Shown: one piece after another, positions 18,021 through 28,186 of the stretch
How positions within the stretch are numbered: position 1 is the stretch's first letter
How the letters are laid out: every line of letters starts with the position of its first letter
Assembly: GCF_000198775.1 (NCBI RefSeq)
Contig: NC_014722.1
Location: 49,094 to 113,093 of the forward strand
Reading direction: 5' to 3'
Origin: Mycetohabitans rhizoxinica HKI 454
GTDB lineage: Bacteria; Pseudomonadota; Gammaproteobacteria; Burkholderiales; Burkholderiaceae
DNA: 64,000 bases
Position numbers and translations under genes: made by a program
Notes under the pieces: generated by a model
Database searches by the model: none
The model's input: only the letters and a program-made list of their open reading frames with translations
Told to the model about the DNA's origin: nothing

Positions 18021-18796
18021 GCGTCGGTAAGGTAGCACTGGTGACCGGTTCGGCCAAACGGGCCGGCAGGGAAATTCTGGAGCATCTCGCAAAAAACGGG
18101 TATCGCGTGGCAGTGCACGCGCACACAGCGCGCGACGAGGCAGAAACGGCCGCATTGGCGCTGCAGCATGCCGGATATGACGCGCTTGCCTTTAACGGCG
18201 ACCTACAGGACGCCGCCCAGATCGACCAACTCATCCAAGATGTCTTCGCGCACTTCGGCCGGCTGGACCTGCTGGTCAACAACGCAGCGGTTTTTTGGCA
18301 AGACGATTTCGTCGACTTTTCCGTGCAAGCGCTGGATCAGGCATGGGCGGTGAACTGCAGGGCGCCAATCCTGCTGACGCGGGCCTTCCACGACTGCGCG
18401 AAGGCCGCGGGTGCAATCGGTGCAGTGGTCAATGTCGTGGACCAAAAGGTGAAAGGCAACTTCCACCGCGACCACTTCACTTATACGGTCGGAAAGACCG
18501 CGCTCGGCAACCTGACGCAAATGCTTGCGATCTCGGCCGCGCCGGTCTTACGCATTAACGCGGTCTTTCCCGGGCTGATGCTGCCCAGCGACAGCCAGAC
18601 CGATGCGGACTTCAAGTACGCGGCCCACCAGTCCAACTTGCTGGGCAGGGTGGCCGGCCCGGCTGATGTCGCAGCGGCGGTCCTGCTATTGGCTTCCCCG
18701 GCCTACAACGGCACCGATTTCGTCGTCGATAGCGGCCAGAACCTGATACCCGTGCAGCAAGACGTCATCTATCTGCATCGCGCACCGCGGTCCTAA
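18017..18796 (+). CDS. Short-chain dehydrogenase (SDR), pteridine-reductase-like
   Basis: A 259-residue classical SDR. It has an N-terminal nucleotide-binding motif ALVTGSAKRAGREI (TGxxxRxG, typical for NADPH), then LVNNAA at about residue 90 and the catalytic pair YTVGK near residue 160. PGLMLPSDSQ and the C-terminal LLLASPAYNGTDFVVDSGQ are also typical. The arginine-containing TGxxxRxG motif resembles FolM-type dihydromonapterin and pteridine reductases. It shares an ATGA overlap with the kinase gene, so it is in the same operon. A pterin link would be interesting next to a molybdopterin-fold protein, but the substrate is not shown by sequence. Confidence 0.85.
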   Translation: MSVGKVALVTGSAKRAGREILEHLAKNGYRVAVHAHTARDEAETAALALQHAGYDALAFNGDLQDAAQIDQLIQDVFAHFGRLDLLVNNAAVFWQDDFVDFSVQALDQAWAVNCRAPILLTRAFHDCAKAAGAIGAVVNVVDQKVKGNFHRDHFTYTVGKTALGNLTQMLAISAAPVLRINAVFPGLMLPSDSQTDADFKYAAHQSNLLGRVAGPADVAAAVLLLASPAYNGTDFVVDSGQNLIPVQQDVIYLHRAPRS

Positions 18797-18815
18797 CGCA
18801 TCACGCACCGCGGTC

Positions 18816-19691
18816 CTAGCCAGGCGCGCCCGCCTTGAGCCGCCGCGCCAGCTCCACCGCCACCCAGTTCAGCCGCGCGGGCTTCTCAAAGGGCTTCACA
18901 TCGTATTGCTGGATCACCCGCGCCACGTCATCCTCGTTCGCCTCGCCCGTCACGAGCTTGCCGGTCAGCAGCAAAATGGGCGCGTCGCCGTAGCGCGACT
19001 GCCGGATCGACTGGATGGTCTGTTCAGCCGTGCCGCTCTCCAGTAGCCAGTCAACAATGAATCCGTCGAACACGTTCTCGCGAAGCGCCGCGCGAAACGT
19101 CGCCTCCGTGTTGTACGGCTGGGCAACATAGCCATGGGAATGAAAATACGAGCACATCTCGGCAGTCAAGAGCGGATCGTCATCGAGTATCGCTATGACC
19201 GGGCTCACCTCAGGCGCGCTTCGAGCGCGTATCAGAATCTGCTCGACCACGAAATAGTCGCCCCCCGGCGCCGCCTCAACCGGAAACACCTTCCATCGAT
19301 TGCCGTCCTTGAGCGCAACAAACTCCAACCCCGACACGTCATGCGCCCGCTCTCCAATATCGGCTAGGCAACGATAGGTAGCATCGCCAATATAAAACAC
19401 CGCTTCTTGCATCTTCGCGGCTATTGCGCTAACCGGCTCGCTTGAGTCGAGGCCATCGAGCAGCATCGCCGCAGACTCGCCATACGCTTGCGCCACCGCC
19501 TTGACCTGCGCAATGGTCCACGGATTGGCCCCCTTCATTTTCCGGTGCGCCTGCGAATAGCTCAGCCCGAGAATGCGCTGAATCTCCGCCGCATGCTGAC
19601 GTTTGCCAACACCATGCCGGTTCAGCAAATCATGAATTCGCATGGCAATCGCCAGCGACTCTTCTGAAACCTTGTCTTCGCTTGAAAACAT
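18816..19691 (-). CDS. BetR-type helix-turn-helix plus C-terminal receiver regulator
   Basis: Residues about 5-75 (counting from MFSSEDKV) match the BetR helix-turn-helix domain (LLNRHGVGKRQHAAEIQRI, LGLSYSQAHRKMKG). Residues about 170-290 form a receiver with acidic pair DDD (AILDDDPLLTAEM), phospho-Asp in DGFIVDWLLESG and the Lys in DVKPFEKP. DNA binding at the N-terminus with a receiver at the C-terminus is the reverse of the usual response regulator order. I chose ATG 19691; the open frame extends to a TTG at 19721. The gene converges on the kinase operon with a 19-nt gap, so it is the likely output partner of the hybrid kinase. A perfect palindrome lies about 45 bp upstream of the start. 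Confidence 0.83.
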   Translation of the reverse strand: MFSSEDKVSEESLAIAMRIHDLLNRHGVGKRQHAAEIQRILGLSYSQAHRKMKGANPWTIAQVKAVAQAYGESAAMLLDGLDSSEPVSAIAAKMQEAVFYIGDATYRCLADIGERAHDVSGLEFVALKDGNRWKVFPVEAAPGGDYFVVEQILIRARSAPEVSPVIAILDDDPLLTAEMCSYFHSHGYVAQPYNTEATFRAALRENVFDGFIVDWLLESGTAEQTIQSIRQSRYGDAPILLLTGKLVTGEANEDDVARVIQQYDVKPFEKPARLNWVAVELARRLKAGAPG

Positions 19692-19734
19692 GTAATGTCC
19701 GGGTCGTCTGCTTCGCCCCAACTTTAGGAGAAAA

Positions 19735-19751
19735 GTTGCATCGCATGCAAC
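19735..19751. promoter_or_regulatory. Perfect palindrome upstream of the BetR-receiver gene
   Basis: Sequence gttgcat-cgc-atgcaac, 7-bp arms with a 3-bp centre, 44 bp upstream of ATG 19691. It has the size of an operator for a helix-turn-helix dimer and could serve autoregulation. A related half-site (tttgttgcatag) occurs near 20078-20090. The function is inferred. Confidence 0.5.
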
Positions 19752-19781
19752 ATTATTTTAAGAAATTCACTAATATATTGC

Positions 19782-19809
19782 TTGACACACGATGTTTAGC
19801 CGCTAATAC
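19782..19809 (+). promoter_or_regulatory. Possible sigma-70 promoter in an orphan intergenic region
   Basis: A perfect -35 (TTGACA, 19782-19787) is followed after 16 bases by TAATAC (19804-19809), a poor -10. It would start a rightward transcript near 19816 through about 580 bases without a recognised gene, towards the small membrane protein gene. It is a weak call because the -10 matches only half of the consensus. Confidence 0.3.
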
Positions 19810-20397
19810 TTGCACCTCGTACAAAGATTGGGTTTGTTATTGCTGGATGCACACGGTACTCGTCATGAATGCAATCAATCCGATATGGCGGCATGGGGTC
19901 AGTCGAACGCGATGGATTGAGTGGCCCGTGCCGGCATCAATTCAGCGTGGTTCGCCGCGGATTCGATAAGCCGATAGTGCAACGGTAAGACGCACGCCTA
20001 AATGGATTGCGCAGCCGGTTGCCCTCAATTGACGAAAGCCCATGCAGTCAAACAATTGATCACGCAAAAGGCCATGCAATTTGTTGCATAGCAATCATCG
20101 CCGCATTGCGCCGTCGGGTTCATTCAAACCACGAGGCGCGTCTACAACATCGAACCGCTCCTAATGGAACGCAACCCTATCCGCACGGTTTGATCATGCT
20201 GGCCAATGTGAAAGCAAAAGCCACGTGGCCATTTCTCTTAACGTGGAGGCAACAACGCTGACAATGAACGAGCGTAGTGCAGGCAGGCCTGGACAGCAGG
20301 CGACAGTACAGCGAGACACGAATGGACCGGTCCCGTCTTTGCGGGTCGGGTGCCATGGATGCCGAAGACGGGACACAGCGGCATCGGGGGTGGCGGC
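19810..20397. other. Intergenic stretch with no recognised gene
   Basis: This stretch is about 590 bases long. Short open frames on both strands overlap each other and show no family motif. A tRNA-like D-arm pattern at about 19975-20000 does not extend into a cloverleaf. It could contain a non-coding RNA driven from the promoter-like sequence at 19782-19809. Confidence 0.35.
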
Positions 20398-20850
20398 ATG
20401 AGCTTCGAATCCGGTACACGAGCGAGCGCCGCCTTGGAACGGCCGTTGACGCGTGAAGAGCTGAACCGCCGTGCCGTCGCGTTCGAGGTGACCAAATGGT
20501 TACAGATCGGCGCGGCGGCGGTCACCGTACTGCTGTGCATGATGATTATCTACCGCGCGCTACAGGATATCGACGCGGGCCGCGGCGGCCATTGGAAAAT
20601 CGCCGCGGCGTTGTTGACCGGCCATCTGGCCGTGCTCTGGGCCATTTTGCGCGCGATGCGCAGCAATCGATATCAGCCGCTGGGCGAAGATGACGAACCG
20701 GCGGCCACACTGCTGCTGGAGGGGATGCGACACGATGCGCAAGTGATGGCCTACTGCCAGGCCATCCAGGACGAGCCACGCGCGTTGACGGGCCACGACA
20801 TCGACGTCTTGCGGCACTATCGCCAATCCATGGGCGCGGGACCCGGCTAG
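20398..20850 (+). CDS. Small inner-membrane protein of unknown function
   Basis: A 150-residue protein with a soluble N-terminus of about 38 residues. Two membrane segments follow (about 39-60, GAAAVTVLLCMMIIYRAL, and about 72-90, ALLTGHLAVLWAILRAM), then an acidic cytoplasmic or periplasmic tail. I do not recognise the family. I chose ATG 20398 because a purine-rich gggggtggcggc precedes it; the frame is open from ATG 20350. It sits alone between the BetR region and the catabolic operon. Confidence 0.6.
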   Translation: MSFESGTRASAALERPLTREELNRRAVAFEVTKWLQIGAAAVTVLLCMMIIYRALQDIDAGRGGHWKIAAALLTGHLAVLWAILRAMRSNRYQPLGEDDEPAATLLLEGMRHDAQVMAYCQAIQDEPRALTGHDIDVLRHYRQSMGAGPG

Positions 20851-20892
20851 TTCGCCGCGCTTGACACGCCGCCCACACTCGCCGTAAAGTGG

Positions 20893-20941
20893 GCGCGCAG
20901 ATCTAGATAAGAGACTATCTGTAAGATGGTCTCTTGCGCGC
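20893..20941 (+). promoter_or_regulatory. Structured leader before the polyol-type operon
   Basis: A continuous right arm gtctcttgcgcgc (20929-20941) pairs with two left segments: gcgcgca (20893-20899) and aagagac (20909-20915). The left segments are separated by a 9-nt bulge containing agatct. The hairpin loop is 13 nt. It lies 57 nt before the GTG start of the transporter gene and no T-run follows. It could be an RNA target of the operon's own GlpP-type antiterminator, or a DNA operator (aagagac-N13-gtctctt). Which of these is right cannot be seen here. Confidence 0.45.
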
Positions 20942-20997
20942 ATCGATCGCGTTGTCTGTTCAGGCCTCTTACAGAATCATGAGAATGGAGGCCGGCA

Positions 20998-22461
20998 GTG
21001 CAAGCCATCGCGATCAAGATTCGTGGCATTGAAGACATCATATCGTTTCTCGACTCGCGGCCCGGCATCGCGGGCAGAGCCGGCCTCATTTGGTGGCTGT
21101 CGCTCGGTGGGTTGTTTCTCGACGCATTCACCAATTCAGCGCTGAGCGCGGGCCTCGGGCCGATGACGCGCGACCTCCATTTGACGGCGGCGCAGGTGGC
21201 ACTGTTAACGTCGTTCGCCTCATGGGTGGCGATTGCGTTCAATCCAATCGGCGGTTGGATGGCGGACCGCTGGGGCCGGATTCGCCCCCTCATCATCGCA
21301 AAACTACTGTCGGTGCTCGGCGCGGTGCTGGTGGTGCTCGCACCGAACTTCGAAGTGATCCTGCTGGGACGCTTCTTCGTCGGCATGGCGTACGGTATCG
21401 ATTTCGCGATCGCCATGGCGATGCTGGCCGAGTTCACGCCAGCACGCTTGAAAAGCCGCCTAAACGCGTGGCAAGGCATGTGGTACGTGGCGGTATGCAC
21501 GAACTTGTTGCTGGCGTTGCTGTTCCACTCATGGAACGTCGGGGATGCGATCTGGCGCTACTCGGTGGCGGCCACTGTCGTATTCGGTGTCGCCATTGTG
21601 CTCATGCAGTTCGCATTCCTGGTTGAAAGCCCGATTTGGCTCGCCCGCAGGAACAGGCTGGATGACGCGGTCCGTGCGATGACGCAAATCTATGGTCGTC
21701 CATTCGTCGCTGCGCCGCTGCATGAGCGCGTGCCACTGATCAACCCGGCAACGCGCGGGCTGGCCAACGTGCTGTTGATCTTTCGCGGCGTGTACCTGCC
21801 GCGCACGATTCTGGCGGCCACCGTGCAGATCGGCCAATCGATCGAGTACTTCGCCATCGGCTGGTATTTGCCGCTGATCAGCGCGGCGCTGTTCGGCAAG
21901 GATTTTGTGTACGCGACGCTCGGCGCACTGGTATTCAACGTATTCGGTATCGCGGGCGGCTTCGCCTCGCCGCTAATCGCACGCCGGCTGGGCTTGCGGC
22001 ACGCGTCGGCCATCGGATTTGCAGCGGTCTTCGCGATGTTGCTGATACTGGGCCTGTTCCATGCCCGGATGCCGCTGTGGGCGTGCGTGGTCATTCCATC
22101 GTTGTTCATTCTGTTTCATTCCGGCGGGCCGGGGGCGAATGGCAAGACTCTGTCATCGCTGTCGTTCCGCGGCGAACTGCGTGCCAGCGCCAACGGCATT
22201 GTCGGCGCGCTCGGCTCGATCGGTGCGGCGCTGGGACTGCTCGTCTTCCCGCTGTTCCTAGAACGCTACGGCTTGGAGCAGACCTTTCTGATCCTGGCCG
22301 TCGTGCCGCTTACCGCCAGTGCGATCTGCTTTGCGATTCGCTGGGATCCCACGCGCACGGTGATCACCCCAGATAACGAGCCGGACGCACCTCATTTCAA
22401 GGACATCCCGCCGTCCAAGCCGGCGCTCACGAACCCCGTCATCGAGAAGACCCCGCTATGA
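20998..22461 (+). CDS. MFS transporter, sugar/polyol porter type
   Basis: A 487-residue, 12-segment major facilitator. The cytoplasmic loop 2-3 signature GGWMADRWGRIRPLI is present at about residues 82-96. The loop at the middle and PARLKSRLNAWQGMWYV follow the sugar-porter/metabolite-symporter pattern. The start is GTG 20998, preceded at good distance by atggagg. It overlaps the kinase gene by ATGA and so is the first gene of a seven-gene operon. It probably imports the substrate phosphorylated by the FGGY kinase. The substrate is unknown, and a small polyol is likely from the neighbours. Confidence 0.85.
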   Translation: MQAIAIKIRGIEDIISFLDSRPGIAGRAGLIWWLSLGGLFLDAFTNSALSAGLGPMTRDLHLTAAQVALLTSFASWVAIAFNPIGGWMADRWGRIRPLIIAKLLSVLGAVLVVLAPNFEVILLGRFFVGMAYGIDFAIAMAMLAEFTPARLKSRLNAWQGMWYVAVCTNLLLALLFHSWNVGDAIWRYSVAATVVFGVAIVLMQFAFLVESPIWLARRNRLDDAVRAMTQIYGRPFVAAPLHERVPLINPATRGLANVLLIFRGVYLPRTILAATVQIGQSIEYFAIGWYLPLISAALFGKDFVYATLGALVFNVFGIAGGFASPLIARRLGLRHASAIGFAAVFAMLLILGLFHARMPLWACVVIPSLFILFHSGGPGANGKTLSSLSFRGELRASANGIVGALGSIGAALGLLVFPLFLERYGLEQTFLILAVVPLTASAICFAIRWDPTRTVITPDNEPDAPHFKDIPPSKPALTNPVIEKTPL

Positions 22462-24005
22462 CCGCGCATCGAAACGCCATCCTTGCGATCGACGAAGGCA
22501 CGTCTGGTACACGGGCCGCGCTAGTCGATGCCAGTGGACACGTATTCTGCCTCGAATATCTGCCGCTGCGCGTGGACAGCCCGCAACCAGGGGTCGTTGA
22601 GCAAGATGCGAATGCGATCCTGGACAAGACCATCGCAGTCTGCCGCGCGACGCTGGCACAGGCCGCCCAGCAAGGGGTGCGTGTTGTCGCGGCGGCCATC
22701 TCCACCCAACGGGCAACGGCCGTGCTATGGGACACGCACACGGGACGGGCACTGGTCCCCGCGATGGTCTGGCAGGACACGCGTCATGCGGCCGAGCTTG
22801 ACCGCCTAGCCGCCACATGGGACCGCAGGTTAAGGGCGAGCGTGGGTCGGCCCGCCGGCGTGCGCTCGCCGTATCTATGGGCCGCCCATCAACTGCGCAC
22901 GGTGCCAGCGGTCGCCGATGCGTTCCACGCACGCCGACTCGCGTTTGGCACGATTGACACCTGGCTACTGTGGCACCTGTCCACCGAGCGCGCATGTGTG
23001 ACCACGCCGACCAATGCGACTTCAGCTAGCGCCTATCTGCTGGGCGAGCACCGGTATTTCGACGCCTGGGTCGATGCGCTGGGCTTTCCGCGCGAGCTGT
23101 TGCCGGCGTTGCGCGAGGACGCGGACACGTTTGGCCGCACCCGGTCCGATTTACTCGGGCTCGACGTGCCGATTCTGGCCTGCGCGGGCGACCAGTTTGC
23201 CGGCGCGGTCGGACTCGGGTGTCTCGATCGTGGGCAATCGATGTGCGTGCACGGTACGGGTAGCTTTGTCGACCTGCTAACGGGCCCGGCCCTACCGTAC
23301 ACCACGCTCATGGATGGGCATGGGCAACAGCCATCATACGACGCAACGCTGGCCATGACAGCGCGCCGCCATGGCGGCGTTTCACACTATTCGCTCGAAA
23401 ATTTCGTCGCCACGACGGGCTCCGCGCTGAATTGGGTTTGCGACACGTTGCGCTGGTTCGATCACCCAGAGCAAATCAGCGCCCTGGCCCGCCCTGTGTC
23501 GTCGGCGCACGGCGTGTTATTCGTCCCCGCCTTGACCGGGTTGCGCGTGCCGCAGATGGAGCCCAGCGCCCGCGCATCGCTGTCCGGGATATCGATTGCG
23601 ACCACGCGGGAAGAGATCGCGTTCGCCCTCCTCGAGGGCATTGGCCATTCGGTGGCGTCATGCATGGAGGCGAACCAGGCGGTGGCACGTATCGACGTGC
23701 ATGAGCTGGTGGTCGGCGGCGGCCTGTCGGGCAGCGACGTGCTGCTGCAGATCCAGGCGGATCTGAGCGGCCTGCCGGTGCAGCGTATCCGCGAAAGCGA
23801 CCGTGCGAGCCTACGTGGCGCGGCGTTTCTGGCCGGCGCCTCGGGCCTGTTGTGGGACTCGCTGGACGCAGCCCGCGCCACGCTGGTCACCGACGCGGTG
23901 TTCGAGCCGTCGCCCGACACCGGCTTGCGGCAACAGCGGCGCGCGAAATGGCACGCGCGCATCCAATCTGAACTTGCTCATGCGGCCGATTTCGATCACG
24001 GTTGA
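22458..24005 (+). CDS. FGGY-family carbohydrate (polyol) kinase, glycerol-kinase-like
   Basis: A 515-residue sugar kinase of the FGGY family. The N-terminal phosphate loop is ILAIDEGTSGTRAALVD (residues 8-24). The ATP/substrate domain has STQRATAVLWD and VWQDTR. The catalytic Asp lies in ACAGDQFAGAVGLG, and the C-terminal signature GIGHSVASCMEAN and VVGGGLSGSDVLLQIQADLSG is clear. It is closest in pattern to glycerol kinases and related polyol kinases. It is translationally coupled (ATGA) to the transporter and followed 18 nt later by a GlpD-like gene, so it probably makes a glycerol-3-phosphate-like product. Whether it is the organism's main glycerol kinase cannot be decided. Confidence 0.85.
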   Translation: MTAHRNAILAIDEGTSGTRAALVDASGHVFCLEYLPLRVDSPQPGVVEQDANAILDKTIAVCRATLAQAAQQGVRVVAAAISTQRATAVLWDTHTGRALVPAMVWQDTRHAAELDRLAATWDRRLRASVGRPAGVRSPYLWAAHQLRTVPAVADAFHARRLAFGTIDTWLLWHLSTERACVTTPTNATSASAYLLGEHRYFDAWVDALGFPRELLPALREDADTFGRTRSDLLGLDVPILACAGDQFAGAVGLGCLDRGQSMCVHGTGSFVDLLTGPALPYTTLMDGHGQQPSYDATLAMTARRHGGVSHYSLENFVATTGSALNWVCDTLRWFDHPEQISALARPVSSAHGVLFVPALTGLRVPQMEPSARASLSGISIATTREEIAFALLEGIGHSVASCMEANQAVARIDVHELVVGGGLSGSDVLLQIQADLSGLPVQRIRESDRASLRGAAFLAGASGLLWDSLDAARATLVTDAVFEPSPDTGLRQQRRAKWHARIQSELAHAADFDHG

Positions 24006-24023
24006 GTACGGAGATTCACCAGT

Positions 24024-25699
24024 ATGATTTTCTTGCCATCCAGACGGCCCAGGCAGGATCGGGCTGCGATGACGACCACGTCGCCACTGCGCGTGGTACG
24101 CGAGGAACAGCTCGCGCGCCTGAGCGATGACACATTCGACATGTTGATCGTCGGGGGCGGCGTCACCGGCGCCTACGCGGCACTGGACGCGAGCCTGCGC
24201 GGCTATCGCGTCGCTTTAATCGAGAAGAGCGACTTTGCGTCCGGGACGTCGTCCAAATCCTCGAAGATGGTTCATGGCGGCCTGCGCTACATCGAGCAAG
24301 GCAATCTCAGCCTGGTGCGCCACTCGCTGCTGGAACGGCAGCGCCTGCGCCGCAATGCGCGTCACCTGGTGCAACGGCTGCCGTTCCTGTTCCCGGTGAT
24401 GGAGCGCGACGGCGTGTTCGACCAGCGCCTGGCGAAGGCCTTCGAGGGTCTGTTGTGGACGTATGACCTCGCTGGCGGCTGGCGCGAAGGCATCCTGCAC
24501 CAGAAACTGACCAAGGCCGAAGTGCTGTCGCACTGTCCAACGTTCAACGAAGCGTACCTGAGCGGCGGCTTCCTGTATTTCGATGCGCGCGTGGACGATG
24601 CGCGGCTGACGCTGACGCTGGCACGCACCGCGGCGTTTCACGGCGCGGCGGTGGTCAATCATGCGCACGTGGCCGAGGTCACCCGTAACGAGCAAGGACA
24701 CGTCGACGGTGCCATCGTGCATGCCGACGGCTGCGAGATCCGCGTGCGCGCCGGCGTGGTGATCATGGCAACCGGCGTCTGGCTGCGCGACTGGGACGGG
24801 CGCCGCAAAGGGGATACACCAGCGCTCCAGGTACGACCAGCCAAGGGCGTACACGTGGCGATTCCGTGGTTAAAGATCCGCAACGACTGCACCGTTACGA
24901 TCCCGGTGCCGGGCCGCAATCGGCGTGCGACGATCACCCGCTGGGGCAACGTCTCGTATCTAGGCACTACCGACGAAGACTACGACGGCGACCTGGATAA
25001 CGTGTACTGCACGCGCCAAGAACTCGATTTCCTGCTGGAAGGCGCCCGCTCGGCTTTGAAGACAGACCTGCAGCCGCACGACGTGGTGGGCAGCATCGCC
25101 GGCTGCCGACCGTTGGTCGGCCCCCCTGGCGGCAAGACAATCGAGATGCGCCGCAACCACGAAATCCGCGTCGCGCCCGACGGCCTGGTGACGATTGTCG
25201 GCGGCAAGCTGACGACCTCCCGGCACATGGCGGAGCAAACCATCGACGCGGCGCAGAAAGTCATTGGCAAACGCGCGCCATGCCGCACGAAATCGGCCTA
25301 CCTGCTGGGCGCGGCCGGCTACGACCCGCAGGCGATCGTCGCCTCGGGCGGACTGGCCGCGCATCTGGGCGAGCGCTACGGCACCGAAGCGCGTTTCGTC
25401 AGCGACCTGATCGATGCGCACCCGTCGCTACTCGCCCCGATCGTCGAAGGCTTGCCGTACAGCGAAGCGGAAGTGGTCTACGCTGCGCGCCATGAGTTGG
25501 CGCGCAGCGTAGACGACGTGCTGTCGCGGCGCACCCGCGCGCGATTGATGGCGCGCGATGCGTCAGCTCGCGCCGCACCGCGCGTGGGCCAGATTTTAAA
25601 GGCGGAGCTCGGCTTGTCCGACGCGCTCGTCGCCAGCCAGGTGCGCGACTACGTCGCGGCCGTCCAATACGAGAAATCGGTCCTCATCGGAGATAACGG

Positions 25700-25703
<4 letters not shown>
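24024..25703 (+). CDS. Glycerol-3-phosphate dehydrogenase-like FAD enzyme (GlpD/GlpA family)
   Basis: A 559-residue flavoprotein. The FAD-binding GxGxxG-type motif is FDMLIVGGGVTGAYAALDA (about residues 38-56), followed by EKSDFASGTSSKSSKMVHGGLRYIEQ, the strongly conserved GlpD signature. ITRWGNVSYLGTTDEDYDGD and IVGGKLTTSRHMAE support the FAD-dependent G3P dehydrogenase family, which oxidises sn-glycerol 3-phosphate to DHAP at the membrane with electrons going to quinone. The start may be ATG 24024 (cggag upstream) or ATG 24069, which fits the family length better. It overlaps the next gene by ATGA. The neighbourhood suggests a related phosphorylated polyol as substrate. Confidence 0.85.
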
Positions 25704-27259
<1,556 letters not shown>

Positions 27260-27268
27260 TATTTCGAT

Positions 27269-27844
27269 ATGGACAAATCCCTCGGAGCGCGTCTCGCCCG
27301 ACATCCTGTCATCGCGACACTGTACGGCGCCGAGCAGCTCGACAGCTTCATCAGCAGCGCGGCCGAGGTCGGCATCGTGGCTAACGTCGAGTTGCGCAAA
27401 CTGCAGGCGGTCGTGGCCGCGCTGACGCGCGCCGGCAAGTGCGTGATCGTCAATATCGACAGCTGCGATGGGCTGTCGCAGGATAAGGGCGGCGTCGACT
27501 ATCTCGTTGATATTGGCGTCACCAGCCTGGTGTCCACGCGCGTGGCGACGGTGCAGCGCGCCAACCGCGCCGGCCTGATGACAATGCAGAAGGTCTTCGT
27601 GACGGATCGCTCGACGTGGCCGCGCAGCGTCAAAGCGATCGAGCAAAGCGATCCCAATCTGGTGCAGCTGATGCCGGCACCGATGCTGCCGCACCTACGT
27701 GAGCAAGACCGTGCGGCGCTGCCGCCGATCGTCGCGTCGGGCTTCATCTGCAATGAGCACGATGTGCGCCAGGCGCAGACGCACGGCGCGGTGGCGGTGT
27801 CCACCAGCGACAGTCAATTATGGAATCTGACTACGCCGCGCTGA
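27269..27844 (+). CDS. glpP: GlpP-type glycerol-3-phosphate-responsive antiterminator
   Basis: A 191-residue single-domain TIM-barrel-like protein with the GlpP patterns VIVNIDSCDGLSQDKGGVDYLV, GVTSLVSTRVATVQRA, MTMQKVFVTDRST and the phosphate-binding LVQLMPAPMLP. In Bacillus subtilis GlpP binds glycerol 3-phosphate and prevents termination in the glpD leader. The gene follows the flavoprotein gene by 9 nt in the same operon. It probably controls this operon, perhaps through the structured leader at 20893-20941. A GlpP family member inside a beta-proteobacterial operon is uncommon in my knowledge. Confidence 0.82.
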   Translation: MDKSLGARLARHPVIATLYGAEQLDSFISSAAEVGIVANVELRKLQAVVAALTRAGKCVIVNIDSCDGLSQDKGGVDYLVDIGVTSLVSTRVATVQRANRAGLMTMQKVFVTDRSTWPRSVKAIEQSDPNLVQLMPAPMLPHLREQDRAALPPIVASGFICNEHDVRQAQTHGAVAVSTSDSQLWNLTTPR

Positions 27845-27877
27845 ACGCGCGATGGACTGTGGAGGAGGAAATCAACG

Positions 27878-28186
27878 GTGACGCCACCCTACTTGCAGGT
27901 CATTGCCCACTATTTCGCCAAGCCCGGGCAGAGTGAGCGCGTGCTGGCGCTGCTCGACGCGCTCGCGCGCGCCACGCGCGATGAGCCGAAAAACTTGGAT
28001 TACCAGTTCTTCCGCTCGCCGCACGATCCTGACCATTTTGTGATCCTCGAACAGTATACCGACGCAACGGGATTGGACGAACATCGGCAAACGCCGCATT
28101 TTCAGCAGATCGGTTACAAGCAGATCATTCCGATGCTCGAACGCCGCGAGGTCAGCAGCCACATGGTGCACGGAGCCAGCCAATGA
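27878..28186 (+). CDS. Antibiotic-biosynthesis-monooxygenase (ABM) fold protein
   Basis: A 102-residue ferredoxin-like ABM-fold protein: LQVIAHYFAKPGQSERVLALLDALARATRDEPKNLDYQ is split by the usual helix, then FVILEQYTDATGLDEHRQTPHF. Members are small quinol monooxygenases or cofactor-free enzymes. The GTG start at 27878 is supported by a strong ggaggagg nine bases upstream. It overlaps the alcohol dehydrogenase gene by ATGA, so it is in the same operon. Its step in the pathway cannot be derived from sequence. Confidence 0.82.
   Translation: MTPPYLQVIAHYFAKPGQSERVLALLDALARATRDEPKNLDYQFFRSPHDPDHFVILEQYTDATGLDEHRQTPHFQQIGYKQIIPMLERREVSSHMVHGASQ

Noticed and set aside
19969..20030. tRNA-like sequence with a D-arm (gtgc…ggtaag…gcac)
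   Set aside because: No matching anticodon stem, T-arm with ttcra or acceptor stem can be drawn.
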